Origin: Euglena gracilis
Taxonomy: Eukaryota > Euglenida > Euglenophyceae > Euglenales
Direction of reading: 5' to 3'
NCBI GenBank assembly: GCA_039621445.1
Contig: CP154956.1
Coordinates: forward strand, 48,564,231-48,628,230
Length of the DNA: 64,000 nt
Shown piece after piece: positions 47,701 through 59,700 of this stretch. Position numbers and translations under genes: made by a program. Position 1 is the stretch's first letter. The number at the start of each line of letters is the position of its first letter. The notes under the pieces are model-generated. The model worked only from the letters and a program-made list of their open reading frames with translations, did no database searches and was not told the origin of the DNA.

Positions 47701-50700
47701 CCCTGCAGCCCAAAAATACATCCCTGCAAAGCCCCGTCTTTGGCAACAATTATTGCAAGTATTTTCCATTTGGCCTCTTGAACAAGGGGGGGGATTCAGG
47801 CTTTTTGACCTGGCTCAGGTCTGATTAGGGCTGTGGTTTTGGCAGCGCAGAGGCGCTACACGTTTTATGTGCTGCCCGTGAATGTGCCCATTGTGTGCCC
47901 TGGTTTCAGTGAACACCTCGTGCCAAAGGGAATTTTTGTGAACCTAGAAAGCATTTTATGCTCAAGTTTTTCCATCTTTGGTTCACACTGATCTTTCTGT
48001 TCCACGTTAAAGAATCTGTGAAGAGACAAACTTGGGGGGATTGTGGAACCAAACTTGGCTGATTTGTTGAAGCGAATCTGGAGTCCTCTTGGCAAGTCTG
48101 GGCATATAGTCCTCTTGGCAAGGACACCCCAATCACGCCCCCCCCCCCAGAAAATGCGCCGTGTCTGGCAAAAACGTGGTTTTAACCTTTGGTTTTGACC
48201 AAAGCGCACTGTTGACCGACACCCCCAATCAGTGGTGTGCCTGCTTGTTTTTTTTTCTGACTAAAAATATCCACCAAATTAGGTTGTGAAATGGATCTGC
48301 TAACCCATCCTCAAAAACATCAGGTGCTGGGCCTCTGTCCACAGCCATGATGTCCTGCCCAGATGGGGTCCCGCCTGCACCGCTCGTCCATAAAATCCCA
48401 CCCACATTAATCAAACTCTGGCTTTGGTCAAGGAAGGAAGCACCCTTGTGGGGCTTGTCACTCAAAAAGACATTGTGAGTTTTATTGCGCATGATGTGGA
48501 CATTGGGAAACCTGTCTCTGCCCTGCTGGGTCATTCAGAACTGATCACTGCATCGGAAGATATGGTGGTGTGTGTCTGTATGTGCAAGATTGTGGTTTTG
48601 TTCAGATGCTGGTCTCCTCTGGATACTTTCTCAAAACCAGTTTTCCAGGTTGGTACTCCAAGGAGACAAGAGCTTGGCGACCCCCACCCATAAAATTCAA
48701 TGGGGGCCGAGGAGAAATTTTTTCAGAATATTTTTGTTACTTTGAAGACTTGAACATGCATAAAGGACATTTTGTTGGATGTTGGCATCATCCAATCCAA
48801 TCCAAACAAAGCCTTTGGATGGTCCTGTGGCAATGAAGGAAGGAAAAAACCAAGGCAGAAACCCAGGATCTTTCTCCGGAAGCTGTTCACCTCTCAAAGG
48901 ACAGACGTCGGTAGGAGGGGAAGACATTTGGGTAGGGTGGAGATCTATGTGAAGTGAGATACATTTTGTGTGGTATTTATCATTTGGATCCCCTTACATT
49001 CTCATAAGCATTGTGCATGTTCTCTTGAAGCTGTGCACTGTTATTTAAAATGTGAAGTTCTTCCATGCAGGCTGTGATATATTCAAGTGATGTTTTCTTT
49101 TTTATCCAAAACCTCTTTTGCCCCCCCCCCCGCAGAATTTGAACTTTCAATCAATTGATGATGGTGTGTTCCAAATTTCTAAGGAGTACAGGACCGCTTG
49201 CCAATTTCCTGGAAGTTCATATGCTTTCTCGGACGAGATTGTTGGCATCAATCTCTTTGCTGTCAGATCTATCCTCTCTATCACTGCAGGCTCAAGCAGC
49301 AGCAGAACTGATGTCAAAGCGCCACGTTCACCACATCCTTGTTGCCAGGGAGTTTCAAGAGATTTGGGCTGAAAGTGGTTGTTCACATCATCTTTGTGCG
49401 CCAGGCATTTCCCCACCGTGTTAGGAGCATATCATTGCTTTGTGTGTGGTGCGACCCTACCCATGAGGGCAGACTGATTTGATGTCATCTTCTTCAGTTT
49501 TACTGATTGGTTCTTGGGCAAGAAATTAGCAAGGTGGCTGCCCAAGGCAGAGCGTCACTTCAGCCGAAGGGACCCATCCCCCCAGGGGGGGGGTCCAGCC
49601 GCCAGCAGCCTTTTCCCATCGACGAGTTTTTGGCAGCAAGATTTCATTTGGCCTCCCCGGGGGGTCCAAGTGAAATCTACATGGGGAATTTTTTAACGTA
49701 ATTAATGGAATAGGGTTAGGGTTAGGAGTTAGGCCTAACTTTAGGACGAATTTGTACCTGACACTAATCTATAAGTTAGGTCTAAAGTGAGGCCTAACCC
49801 CTAACCCTAACCCTATTTCATCAATAACCCAGAAATTTTTGCCACCCCCTGGGGATTTTACTTCCGGGGAAAGGGACAGACAAAAACAGACAAAACAGAT
49901 AAAAGGGCCAGAGGCGAAAACAACACCAGGCCAAAAGAAGGGATAGAAGGTACCAATAAACAATAAACGGCCACAGTGCACACAGGGGGCCGAGTAAAAT
50001 CTTGCTGCCTTTTGTTTATTTTGCAGCCCTCTCCTGGCCAGAATACTCAGGCCCATGTTGTACAATCAGTGTGTGGTCTCGTGCCCTTGGACAGCCCTTT
50101 CCCATTTCCTGTTCTCCATTTTTGGCCCATTTTTTGCACCCGTAAAAAGTCAAAAATCGTTGCCGTCCAGTCAGACTAGCCATGGCCTGGTGGTCGTTCA
50201 ACTGGGCGACGCCCCATTTTCTGGTTCCGAATTTGGGCATGGGTCCGGAAAAAAATGAAGTGATTTCCTTGAAATGGCAAAGATTTGGGTTATTTTGCCT
50301 GCAAAATTTTGTTTGAAGCCAGTTCTCTGTGCCCAACCCCGGCCAGCCCCCCCCTTCCAACCAAGGGAGGAGGGTTGTGCTTTGGTGGTCAAATTAAAAA
50401 AATAATTGTAGAGATGCATGCAGGTTTCTTTTAACTGACCCTGGTTGGGGTGCCTGCCAACCCTGTCGATAGGAGGCAGCCCCCCTCGGGGGTTTGGGAT
50501 TTGGGTCCGGGAGCCTGCCCACCAAGCCAATGTTCTCTTGACTCTCCAGTGCCTTCAGCAACAAGGGGGGGTGCTATAGGCTGCATCACATAAACTGCCA
50601 ATTGTGCAAAAAATCAAAAAAAAAGTTGGACCAAAATTTGTCTTGCCTTTCAGCAGCAGGAAATGAAAGAAAAATTGGACCGGTAGCCTTCAGCATGCAT

Positions 50701-51468
50701 GTCTGGGAACCTTCCGGCGACTGCCTCGTGGGCTTGGGATGTTGCTGGAGTCACAGGGCAGCAAAAACAATGTTTCTGTGTGCCACTTTGCGAATGGTTC
50801 TGTGCGCATTTGCGCGCAGGAACCACAACAAGCCAACAAGAACATCCAATGCCAGCCTGTTTTGAGCATAAAAACGCAAAGATGGAGGTTTTGTGTCAGC
50901 AAATACAGCCATTTGCAGGCAATGTACTGCACGTCATTTTTCGGCAAAAAACCGGAGGTGAAAGGCATTTTTCAACTCATATTTTTTTAATGATAAAAAA
51001 TGTAATTGCCGTTTGTTTTGATGTTTCAGGGATAATAACCATCTTTTCGGACCATAAAAATACCACATATATATTTAGATTGTGGGGTATCACTTTTTAA
51101 TTCTTTCTGTGTCTATTCCCAAAACACCCCAATTTTTCGGACCAGTTTAAGATTTTTCCACCACCAATTTTTCTGGAAGTGATTATACCAATGCCATCCC
51201 CCCATCTCACCCCATCTTGATACACGCACGCATATATATTTTTTTACAGCTCCTTCCTCCTTGTGGTGTCATGTTTTGAGGATCAAACGTGTGGATATTT
51301 TTGACAATGATTTTTTTCTGTGCACCACATGCTTATTTTGTCATTACTCTTTTTTATGTACTTGTTTTGATTGATTTTGATTTACTTTTTCAAACAGTTT
51401 GAAATTTTGATATTTTTTTCAATATATATATATATATGTGTGTGTGTGTATGTGTATATATGCATATA

Positions 51469-51500
<32 letters not shown>

Positions 51501-51516
51501 GCATGTATGTATGTAT

Positions 51517-51556
<40 letters not shown>

Positions 51557-53218
51557 TCCACAGTTTGTCCAAACCATTTGGGATGTGGGCTGGGGCTAGA
51601 AATTTGTGCCAGTCTGGAGGACCCCTGGTTACACCTCACAAGCACAAATTGTTTGTGTTGCTGAATGGAAAATATGCTGCTAGATTGGAGAAAGGTCCCA
51701 GAGAATCGTCAGTGGGTGGAAAGGAACCCCTGTTTTGAAATTTCGGGTCCTCAGGATTGCTTTCCAGATGTTATGTTGTCTTTCAATGAAGCTCAAACAT
51801 TGCAGGACAGGTATTTGAAATATCCATTGGTTGCTTGTTTTGATCCTCCAATGGTTTGGACAGGGTACTTACTGCGTTCTCTGAAATGTCAAGCTCAGCT
51901 GTTATTTGGCCGAGGGGGGACAGGGTCCGATATATAGGAGGGTGTGCGCATTTTACCCCGAAACCCTCCTGTATGTGCACCACCCTCCTGGACCAGAGGG
52001 GTCCCAACCCCCGCCCCCGGGTCCGGACCGACCCTGGGGGGTGCCCCAAAAAGGTCAAAAATTTTCTTCTGGCACTTTGCGTTTTTGGCAAATTTTTGTC
52101 CAAAAAATGCCCAAAATGGAACTTTTGGCCATTTTGGGGATTAATTTTTTTCCTTCCCGGCGTTGGGCCGAAAATTGGTCACCCAAACTGCGCCAATGTT
52201 TCGGTGGGGGATCCCTTCCTCTTTCCCAAACCCTCCTGTAGATACACCCTCCCTCCTCTCCCTCCTGGACCAGGACTAGAGGAGGGAGAGGGAGAGGGTT
52301 TTTTTGCATTTTTTTCCCAGCCATTTTTGGATTTTTGCTGGAAGATTTTTTTGACTGTGAAAAAATCCTCATTTTTGCCCCGATTTTGCCCCAAAACCAA
52401 AAAATTTGCCGTTTTTTGTCAACAGAATACTTATTTTTCGGCCTATTTTGTTTTTTTATTTTTGTAAATGGAAAATTTTCCCCTGGAAAATTTTTCTAAG
52501 TCCCCTCCTGTGGAAAAGTGTACATCCCGGGGAGCTCCTAAAGGTTTTATGTGCAATTTGCGTTTTTTTTTGTGTTTTTTTTTGCATTTTTTGCGTGGTT
52601 TTTTTTGAGGGTCCATGTTGTGTTCCCCAAAATTATCTTTCTGCTGCTTTGTGCCAAGCGCTAATTTTCTTTGCACTTTTGGAAAAATTTTGTCCAAAAA
52701 AAGCCCAAAATGGCATTTTTGGCCATTTTGGATTGAAAAAATTTTATGCCTGAAGCTGGGCTGAAAATTGGTCACCCGAACTGTGCCACTGTTCAGGTTG
52801 GGGGTACCCCCTCCTGGACCGGAGGAGAGGTCCAACCCCCTGCCCTTATGTCGAACCCTGATCCTTCTTCAACACACCAAAGCTGCAGTGAAGATGAAAG
52901 CTCTTCCACACTGCTTACCGACAGATGATACCTGTTCTGTCCAGAACCAGTGACTTGTTGAATCTGCTGAAAGGAAGCAATGGTTAGTTTAACCTCATGG
53001 ATCCTTGCCTTGCGTTAAATTTTGGGCTCAGCCAGTCCTATGCTCAAGTCAAATTTCTCTTTGTGTGGCTTCAATGAGCTTCCCTGCTGTTGTTGGATTC
53101 CCACAACAACCTGCGCGGCGTGGTCTCATCCTGGGATATCGCAGTGGAGATGGTACAGAGCGAGAAGGCATTTCCGTACACCCCGGAGTTCATTCAAAAG
53201 CTGAGGTCACGTGCTTAA
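44793..53218 (+). CDS. Two-CBS-domain protein, four exons, complete (142 aa)
   Basis: Exons: 44793-44899, 48426-48567, 49290-49342, 53092-53218 (TAA at 53216); 429 nt in total, 142 residues. The protein is only a tandem CBS pair (Bateman module), the usual size for stand-alone CBS-pair proteins. CBS1 is about residues 5-55, with IQEAAALMTKENVGSLVV and the GLVTQKDI signature (45-52). CBS2 is about residues 65-120, with AQAAAELMSKRHVHHILVLD and GVVSSWDI (110-117). The Thr/Ser...Asp pairs T48/D51 and S113/D116 are the positions that contact the ribose of adenosine nucleotides in this family, so adenylate binding is a fair inference; partner and pathway are unknown. The start is the first ATG, 16 nt after a TTTGCAG acceptor. 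Introns are 3.5, 0.7 and 3.7 kb. Introns 1 and 3 lack GT-AG ends; intron 2 is GT-AG. The donor of intron 2 could be 3 nt earlier (141 aa). An upstream exon near 44604-44690, open in its own frame after TTTTTCAG, cannot be excluded. Confidence 0.8.
46595..46668 (-). tRNA. tRNA-like sequence, probably a pseudogene or SINE head
   Basis: On the minus strand: an ACCCCT...AGGGGT end pair, a GTTGC-AAGTTTG-GCAAC anticodon-type arm (GTT would be Asn) and a box-B-like GTTCAATTCC. The base before the anticodon is A rather than T, and the T stem has two mismatches. Lies in intron 1 of the CBS-pair gene. Confidence 0.3.
47107..47170 (-). tRNA. tRNA-like sequence (UUG anticodon), probably a pseudogene
   Basis: On the minus strand: a D arm GTTC-AGCGGTA-GAAC, an anticodon arm TCTGT-CTTTGGG-ACGGA (TTG, Gln) and a perfect T arm CCGGG-TTCAATC-CCCGG. 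There is no variable loop, and only four of seven acceptor pairs form (GGTG/CACC). It is 64 nt instead of about 72. Confidence 0.4.
48568..49289 (+). other. Conventional GT-AG intron 2 of the CBS-pair gene
   Basis: Donor GTGTGTGTCT at 48568 (GTGGTG at 48565 is also in frame) and acceptor CACTGCAG ending at 49289. It joins ITASEDMV to AQAAAELM in phase 0. It shows that ordinary spliceosomal introns and the end-paired type occur in one gene. Confidence 0.7.
49700..49822. repeat. Fold-back element with TTAGGG repeats in its arms
   Basis: AATAGGGTTAGGGTTAGG...AGGCCTAACTTTAG is answered by CTAAAGTGAGGCCTAAC...CCTAACCCTAACCCTATT. Arms are about 45 nt with a loop of about 25 nt. It has a MITE-like form within intron 3 of the CBS-pair gene. 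Confidence 0.8.
51425..51557. repeat. AT/GT/AC compound microsatellite, palindromic
   Basis: (AT)n(GT)n on the left and (AC)n(AT)n on the right, able to fold into one long hairpin. Confidence 0.9.
51900..52215 (+). repeat. Dispersed C-rich repeat, copy 1
   Basis: Marks: CCTCCTGGACCAGAGGGG, GGTCCGGACCGACCC, AAAATTTTCTTCTGGCACTT and GGGCCGAAAATTGGTCACCC. Related copies at 52,610-52,860, 60,100-60,530 and 60,820-61,260, all on the + strand. Confidence 0.7.
52610..52860 (+). repeat. Dispersed C-rich repeat, copy 2
   Basis: Carries GCCCAAAATGGCATTTTTGG, GCTGAAAATTGGTCACCC and CCCTCCTGGACCGGAGGAG. Confidence 0.65.
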
Positions 53219-54060
53219 TGTCGCACAGAGTGCAAGATGGGCTGTGGTTTTTCTGTTTGCTCTGTAAGGCACGGAAAGACCAGTCTCCGAACCCCTCCCT
53301 GTAGAGCATCCAAATCTGTGGATTCCGGTTTAAGGGACGGTACAGAAGCTTGTTTAATGAAGATTTTCTTCAGGAGTGTACACTGTTGCCGTCTGTGACA
53401 GTTGCCTTGAATGAAACCTTGCAATCAATTAGGTTGGTGGGTTGGAGAGTGACGGTGAATGCCAACCGCTGCCCAGCCCCACTGTATATAGCCTGCCATG
53501 GTGCAGATCGTTGGGTCGGCATTACACCAGTATTCACTGCACATATTCATGCCTTGAAGAATATGCCGGCTTTTATGATGCCTGCCCCAATGCGTTGCAG
53601 CGGACCTCGCTCGCATGTGGGACATTATTGCAGCCATTTCAAGCTTTTACAATTGGAATTTGTCTTGCGTGTGCGTGTTTGTGCATGTGTAAGTGTGGGT
53701 GAGCGAATGACTTTGTGAGCGAGTACCTTTGAAATCACTGGGCATGACTGGGCGTGGCTGGAAATTTTGTCACACTTGGCCATTTGTGGCCAACTGGATA
53801 AAGTTTTTTTTGCGTATTTTGGTCATTTTTGGCAATTCTTGGCCAGTTTGGACAATTTTGGCCTTGGGAATTCTGGCACTGGGATTTCTGTATGACGACT
53901 GACGGGTTGTGAGTGAGCGTGACTGAGCGTGACTGAGTATGGCTGGGTGTGATTGAGTCTGGGACTTTGGATGACTATAGGTGCTTATTTGCTTGTTTGT
54001 TTGTGAGTGACACAGTTTATGAATGAGCAAGTGAGTGAACAAAAGTGTATGTGAGTGAAT
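53219..54060. other. Downstream flank of the CBS-pair gene; no gene recognised
   Basis: Probably the 3' UTR and beyond. Short open frames only. From 53900 on it is TGAGTG-rich. Confidence 0.45.
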
Positions 54061-54063
54061 GAA

Positions 54064-54221
<158 letters not shown>

Positions 54222-54225
<4 letters not shown>

Positions 54226-54895
54226 GACTGAAAATACATTTCCCCCACAAGCACACACTCTCGGGTCGGTAAGGAGTTCCCCCAAGGAGTTCCTAACACC
54301 GATGCAGACGAGAGATATACGCAGTGACCTGCGTCCCATGGAGCTTTCCATGGCATTTTTCCCATAACTGTATGGCACGGTTGTTTCGCAAACCCGCGGC
54401 AGTTCTGCTGAGCTACCGACGGAGACCCCCTCCCCCAGGGGTTGGTGCTGCGACCCGAAGACCGGCGGCTGAGAATAGGGTACTCGCACCCCAAGCCTTC
54501 GGGTGCCATCCGTATTTTTCGGCAGTTTTCGCCTTCCTCCACCCCGAAAGGGCCTTAGTCACCCTCCCCAAACGGTGCTGTCCCGGAGGGTGCCCCATAA
54601 GTAGTGATGCCATTTTTCCGTCCCGCGTTGCCTTGTTTTGGGGCTCGTTTTCCCCCCTCCCCCACCCCCGGGAGGGTGACGCAGAGCTCGTTCTTAACAG
54701 TCTGCAGCACAAAGACAAAAGCGGTCGGGGACGAGGGATGGCAGGGTCGTCACCCCTGAAAATGCCCCACCTGCCAACCACAACACAGGCTGACGATACA
54801 CGCGCACCACACCGACTGAAAACACATCCCCCCCCACAAGCACACATTCTCGGGTCGGTTAGAAGTTCCCCCAAGGAGTTCCTCCAGCAACAGTG
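54222..54895. repeat. Two direct ~80-bp repeats 586 bp apart
   Basis: ACCGACTGAAAA, CCCACAAGCACACA, TCTCGGGTCGGT and GTTCCCCCAAGGAGTTCCT occur at 54222-54298 and again at 54808-54885. The DNA between is open for 190 codons on the + strand but has no recognised domain. Confidence 0.75.
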
Positions 54896-56770
54896 ATTCT
54901 CAGAGTGAGTGTATGCAGCGCGTGCGTGATTTGTCTTTCTGGTGCGCACACACACAAACACAGGTGTATTCTGTCCTCATCGAGCCTGCACTGGCGGGGT
55001 CAGCTCAAGAACCACATCTTTGATGTGGGGCCCTTGATATCGTCCCGCGTTTGGACAGTCGTTCATATTTTTGGGATCTTTGAATGCGAGCTTAAAGTGT
55101 CCATGCATGGTTACCTGATCCCGCTGGATGTGTAATTCTTCAGCAAAGTTTTTTTTTCCCCGTTGGTCAGGTTGTTTGGTTTGGAGACCCCCCACTTTGT
55201 GTTACTGACTGGTTTTCCAGAAAGAAAGTCACTGACTGGTTTTTGGAAATAAAAGTGACCCCTCAAGGGGTGGGCCAAAGATTGTTTGCTCCCCAGCCAA
55301 TGACACACCTTTCTTTTGAACAGCTTGGTTTGTTTCGTGCAAGGGGGTAGGGTGGGGGTCCGGAGCCCTCTGAAACCGAAAGTTTTTTTCCCAAGCGCTT
55401 CACATTGGACAAGTTATGATTTCTTGCAGGGATTTTTTGAGGGTGAGACCCCAGGGGAGAGGGGGCAGGGCGAGGCTGTACGGTAATCCCCGAAACCCTG
55501 TGGGTGGTGTGGAGGGGGCGACCACCTCTCCACCCCCATCCTGGTTGGTGGGGGGGTCCGACTCCCCCATCAGGATTTCCTATATTTCTGGGGTAGCCGA
55601 TTTCAGGTCGAAGGATTCTTGCTGGTGTTGTGGTGGGTGTGGGGGTCGGGTCGACCCCCCCCCAACCTGCCTCATTGGGGGTCGACCCCCCCCACCAGGC
55701 CTTCCTGCTCGGCCCTGAAGTAGGGTGGGTGGGCCCTCTGGAACCCCTCTCCAAAGGGGTGGGGGTCCGCCCGAGTGGGTCCCCTCCGGGGGGGGGTCCT
55801 CTATTTTCGCTGTGAAGAGCCAAAATTTTTGACCCCAATTCGACACCCCCCAAAAATGGGTTTCCCCGACCCTTGGGTAGGTGGGCGGGGCAGTAAAAAA
55901 GAGAAAACCCCCTGGAGGGATGTAATTCTGTTAGTGAGTAACTATCATATTTCAGGGGTTGTTGTGCTGCTGTGGTGCTGTCTTTTTGCTTTGCATGATT
56001 TACGGAGCTCAAACCCTCCGAGGAGTGGATGAGTGGTTATTTTTTTAAGCATTCCTTCTTTTAGAAATTCCCAACTTCAAAATTAATTATGTCTGGTCCT
56101 CCATTCCATTGTAGGTTTAGGTTATAGGTTTGATCTGCCCAAAGTTTTGGGTGCAGGTAATTTGGTGGTCCATCAAGGGAACGAAGAATGCGAAGGCTCA
56201 TTACCAGACTGAACTTTAAGGCAAGGACGACCGCACCCCAGGGGTGCCTGTCTGGGCAGGCATTCCAAGGCACCACCATCCCAACAATGAAGATTTGCCC
56301 AAAAGTGCATGGCATTACTCCAGCGCCAAAGACACAAGCCCAGAAAGATGCATTGGGCAAGTTTCTGCCCATGACCAGGCTCACCACCCCCCTAGTGCTC
56401 ATTATATGGCCTCACACATGCTGTGAGCTGGGATTTGTGACTTTGAAGGATTGTTTTGAAATGAATTTTATCCACGACCACAATGAGAAACAGTGCGATA
56501 AAATATTCGCTCTGTTTCACGCCGTTCCCCTCTTTGGCAACTCGTTTGTTTTAGTTTTCTTCTGCTGGCTCAAATTTGAATCCCAGGTTTGAACAGGGGG
56601 TTCACATGGTGTTGAATAAAGCACAAGGAATTAATTTGTGCAGTCTCATATGTAATTGCTTGACGAGGCTCTGGGCCTCTGGGCCCTCTGGGCCGTACTG
56701 CATTAGACCGGAGGAGCCATACTCAGTGCCCCTGACGCACTCCGTCCCCTATTTTGCCGCCCTCCCGCCC
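54896..56770. other. Intergenic DNA before the Pol5-like gene
   Basis: G- and C-run-rich at 55330-55800, with open frames on both strands that are proline- or glycine-rich. A 134-codon + frame at 56188-56592 (342-nt frame on the opposite strand) shows no family mark. I call no gene. Confidence 0.45.
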
Positions 56771-56777
56771 GCTGCAG
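56771..56777 (+). promoter_or_regulatory. Possible trans-splice acceptor of the Pol5-like gene
   Basis: GCTGCAG ends 8 nt before the start ATG after a CCTCCCGCCC pyrimidine stretch. Its position matches that of the CBS-pair gene. It could be a spliced-leader acceptor or a cis acceptor. Confidence 0.35.
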
Positions 56778-56785
56778 GGGCCGCC

Positions 56786-59700
56786 ATGCCTGTGGACGTG
56801 GACGCCCAACTGCGGGAGGCGGTGGAGCAGCTGGACCGCGAGTTCGCCAGCTTCATCAACAACATCCCGGTCAGAGTTTTTTTTATTTTGAAAAACAGTT
56901 TGGTGACCTCAGGGGGCTGGTGAAAATGGGTCCCCCTCTCCTATGGTGAGGGGTTGGGCCGGAGGTTTCCGCTTTTCTTTTGCCCAAAGTGCCGAAAAAA
57001 AATTTGACCCCCAAACGGTGGGTCCTCCCAAGCCCTCGACCCCCATGGATGCCGGCCCTCTCCCCTTCCTCGGGTCTTTGAAACAAAGCTCTGATCCCGG
57101 TCGCTGGCTTCCTGGACCCAGCGCTGCTGGACACCCGCGCCAAGTTCAAGAGTCCGTCCCCCCTCCCAGGGCTGAATGGAAATTCCTGGAAGCTCAATCG
57201 GTGGGGGGTTTTCCCCCTCCACCCTCACCCTGGAGGGTGGAGTCCAACCCCCCCACCATTCCTGTTCATTCCTTTCCTCCGCCATTCCATTCCATTTTTT
57301 TCCAGGGGTGTCGATTCTACGCCAACACTTTCCTTGTGCAGTGCTGCGGCGGGCAAATTGGGTCCCCGCCCAGCCTTCCGCTCAGCCCTGCCCCCTCCTC
57401 ATCCTGCAGAAGAACGCATTGCCTGCCCACCAGAAGCGGAAGGCAAAGACCGTCGAGAAGTTGGAGGTGAAGCACACCGACACCGCCAAGGTGCTCTGTC
57501 ATTTCATTTACTGCCCCAAACAAAATGAGGTGGATGCCAGGGTTTTCTTAAGGTCAGAATCTGGGATTCTCCGGGGGATTGTTGTTCTGTACAAAGTTCG
57601 TATTTTCTTTGAGCTAAATCGCCCCCCCCCCCACAGCCCCTCCGGGGGGGGGGGGCAGGGTTCAAAACACACCTGATACAATGCCCGATGTGTCCTCCCC
57701 CCCCCCAGAACCTGAAGGCGATGCGGGAGCGATACCGCAACCTGCAGCCCACGATGGAACATTTCGCCGACTTGGATGACAACTCGGCGGAGGTGCGCCA
57801 GCGCGGCGCCCTGAGGCTGCTGCGGCACATCCAGGCGGTGGCCACCAATGAGAAGGATGAGGTCTGTCATTTCCGCAGGTCGATGACAACGCAGGTGAGA
57901 GGTAGATGGGAAATGGGAAAGGTCCTCCAAGGGCCAGCAAGCTCTTTTTTAAAAAAAAAGTTTCTGGAAACTGTTTTTGGCATTAAACCGGTGCTTGCCG
58001 GTATTTGAGAAAATTGTTGTGCTGGCGTTCTTCATTCCATAAGGAGAGTTGATTATGCAGGCATAAAACGTCTTCGCAAGAAGATTTCGATGCAACCTTG
58101 CGTTTGGCCCCCAAAAATGAACGGTGTGCCGTGATATTTAAGGACATCTGACTCATGTAGCACCTACGGCGAGGACATTGGAGTTCTCAGCTAAAAACAA
58201 ACAAACACGGAACCCTTTTCTTTTCATCGAAAGCTCATAGAAGACTGAATGAACGACTGAATAAGCGACTGAAAGAACGACTGAATCATAAACTCACAGA
58301 CCACTGGCTGCATGCTTTGTCTTCTGAAGGACACCTTTATCTCTTTTGTGTCTCTATTCTCTATTCTATTTTTGTTTAGTTCTTGCCGGTTCTCACTCTT
58401 TTCTACTCTTCTCTTCAAGGGAGCTTCGGAGTTTGTTTTTTTTCAACAATGAATTTTTGGGGACCTCTCGGACCTCCTTCAGGTGGATGAAGAACATGAC
58501 GTGACTGAATATTGTGCCAAGCGGTTGCTGCGAGGCTGCTGCAAACGTGACGGCGGCACACGAATCGGCTCGGCCTTGGCGCTCTCGCTGCTGCTCAAGG
58601 TGTGTCCCTGAATGATCAGGAATACGGAATAGGCAGGCCATTTACGCATCGCACCCGAGCAAAAGACATTAACTTACCCCCATCCTTCAACCCTCCTTCC
58701 CCCCTCCACCTGGGCCCAACCACCAAACCTAGACTGATGCCCCCCCCCCTATGGGAGAAAAGGGGCGAAGAAGTCTGAGAACAGAAAAATATGGCAGAAA
58801 CCAGGTGGTGGAAGGGAAAACAGCCATATCTCACGACCTCCAAGGAGGTTTACCAAAATCCATAAAAAGTGACCAATGTTTTAATAATGCCCACCTCAGG
58901 GGCGTCTCTTAAGCCAGAGGGACCGCACCCTTTGGGTTCCAGTTTTTTTTTCCAGCCCGGCCCACCCCCTGTAAATTGATAAATTTTAATTATTGTCTGG
59001 CTGCTTGCAGGGTGGATGGACAGAAACAGATTTTTTTTGTGTTGGCAGGTGCAATACTGGACCTGAAAAATTGGCAAAAAATGGTTCAAGAATGGATTTC
59101 CCTGTCCAAATCTTGGGATTCAAAAACAATTGCATGTTTTTGTCTTTACCTGGGCATGTCAAGGACTTCATTTTTGGTCTCCAGACATTTCTTTTGATTT
59201 TGTTTCATTTGTGAAGATTTTTTTTTAAATAAGTAATTTTTTTGACCCAGAAATGGCCCAAAAGACACCCCAAATGGCCGTTTTGGGTCAAAAAGGCGAG
59301 CCAATACACAGGCCATGCGTGTCGGTGGCCAAAACGGTGTTGGGGCTATTTTGTCTGATAGACACTTTTGGAAATAGTGTACTCCATATTTTTTACCAAT
59401 TTTTTTTTTGAAAAATCAATTTTTGGACCGAAAACCTCTCCCCGGCGAAATGGCAGAGTCAAAACTGGGGGAGGGGGTTGGCTAATCCCATTCTGGACCC
59501 CTTGGCGGCTGAATAACTCGGGCCTGGCTGGGAGTTGTGGGCAAACGGAGGTGATTGGCCGTCAAACAGTGATGAATCCGGGATCCAGTCGCTCGCGACT
59601 GAAGAAAAAAACTCCGGGAATGGGTCTTGTAGCTTAAAGAATTTGTCCCCACCTCCCGCCAGCCAGCAGATATTCCAGTTGGCAGCCTTTTTCCAGCCAC

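Larger units (their letters stand above)
44900..48425 (+). other. Non-conventional intron 1 of the CBS-pair gene
   Basis: No GT-AG pair joins the two CBS1 halves without losing core residues. The ends are complementary instead: AGAGTTTG at 44904-44911 and CAAACTCT at 48412-48419, a perfect 8-bp pair. Cutting so that TAG lies at +4 to +6 and CTG at -8 to -6 gives GSLV-VKEGSTLVG in frame, the expected CBS strand-turn-strand. The intron holds one arm of a large inverted repeat (46240-46420), two tRNA-like sequences and no recognisable gene. Confidence 0.65.
49343..53091 (+). other. Non-conventional intron 3 of the CBS-pair gene
   Basis: Ends TTGCCAGGGAG...CTTCCCTGCTGTT. CAGGGA (49346-49351) pairs with TCCCTG (53081-53086). 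CAG is at +4 to +6 and CTG at -8 to -6. The join gives HHILV-LDSHNNLRGVV with nothing missing or added. A TGA lies in frame at 53075-53077, just before the exon-4 frame opens, so exon 4 cannot extend left, and no GT donor fits exon 3 in the right phase. Inside are a TTAGGG-bearing fold-back (49700-49820), an AT/GT/AC microsatellite palindrome (51420-51557) and two copies of a dispersed repeat (51900-52215, 52610-52860). Confidence 0.7.

Noticed and set aside
47426-47828. 132-codon plus-strand frame in intron 1 of the CBS-pair gene
   Set aside because: No family mark, overlaps an equally long frame in another phase.
51580-51950. Open stretch in intron 3 (SKPFGMWAGARNLCQ..., then LSFNEAQTLQDRYLKYPLV...)
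   Set aside because: Protein-like in places, but split over two frames and unlike CBS proteins. The gene is complete without it.
54324-54896. 190-codon plus-strand frame
   Set aside because: No recognisable domain. It spans one of two direct repeats and is also open on the minus strand, so probably chance in GC-rich DNA.
55263-56012. 249-codon minus-strand frame
   Set aside because: Gly/Pro-rich translation of G and C runs. Nothing suggests a fold or family.
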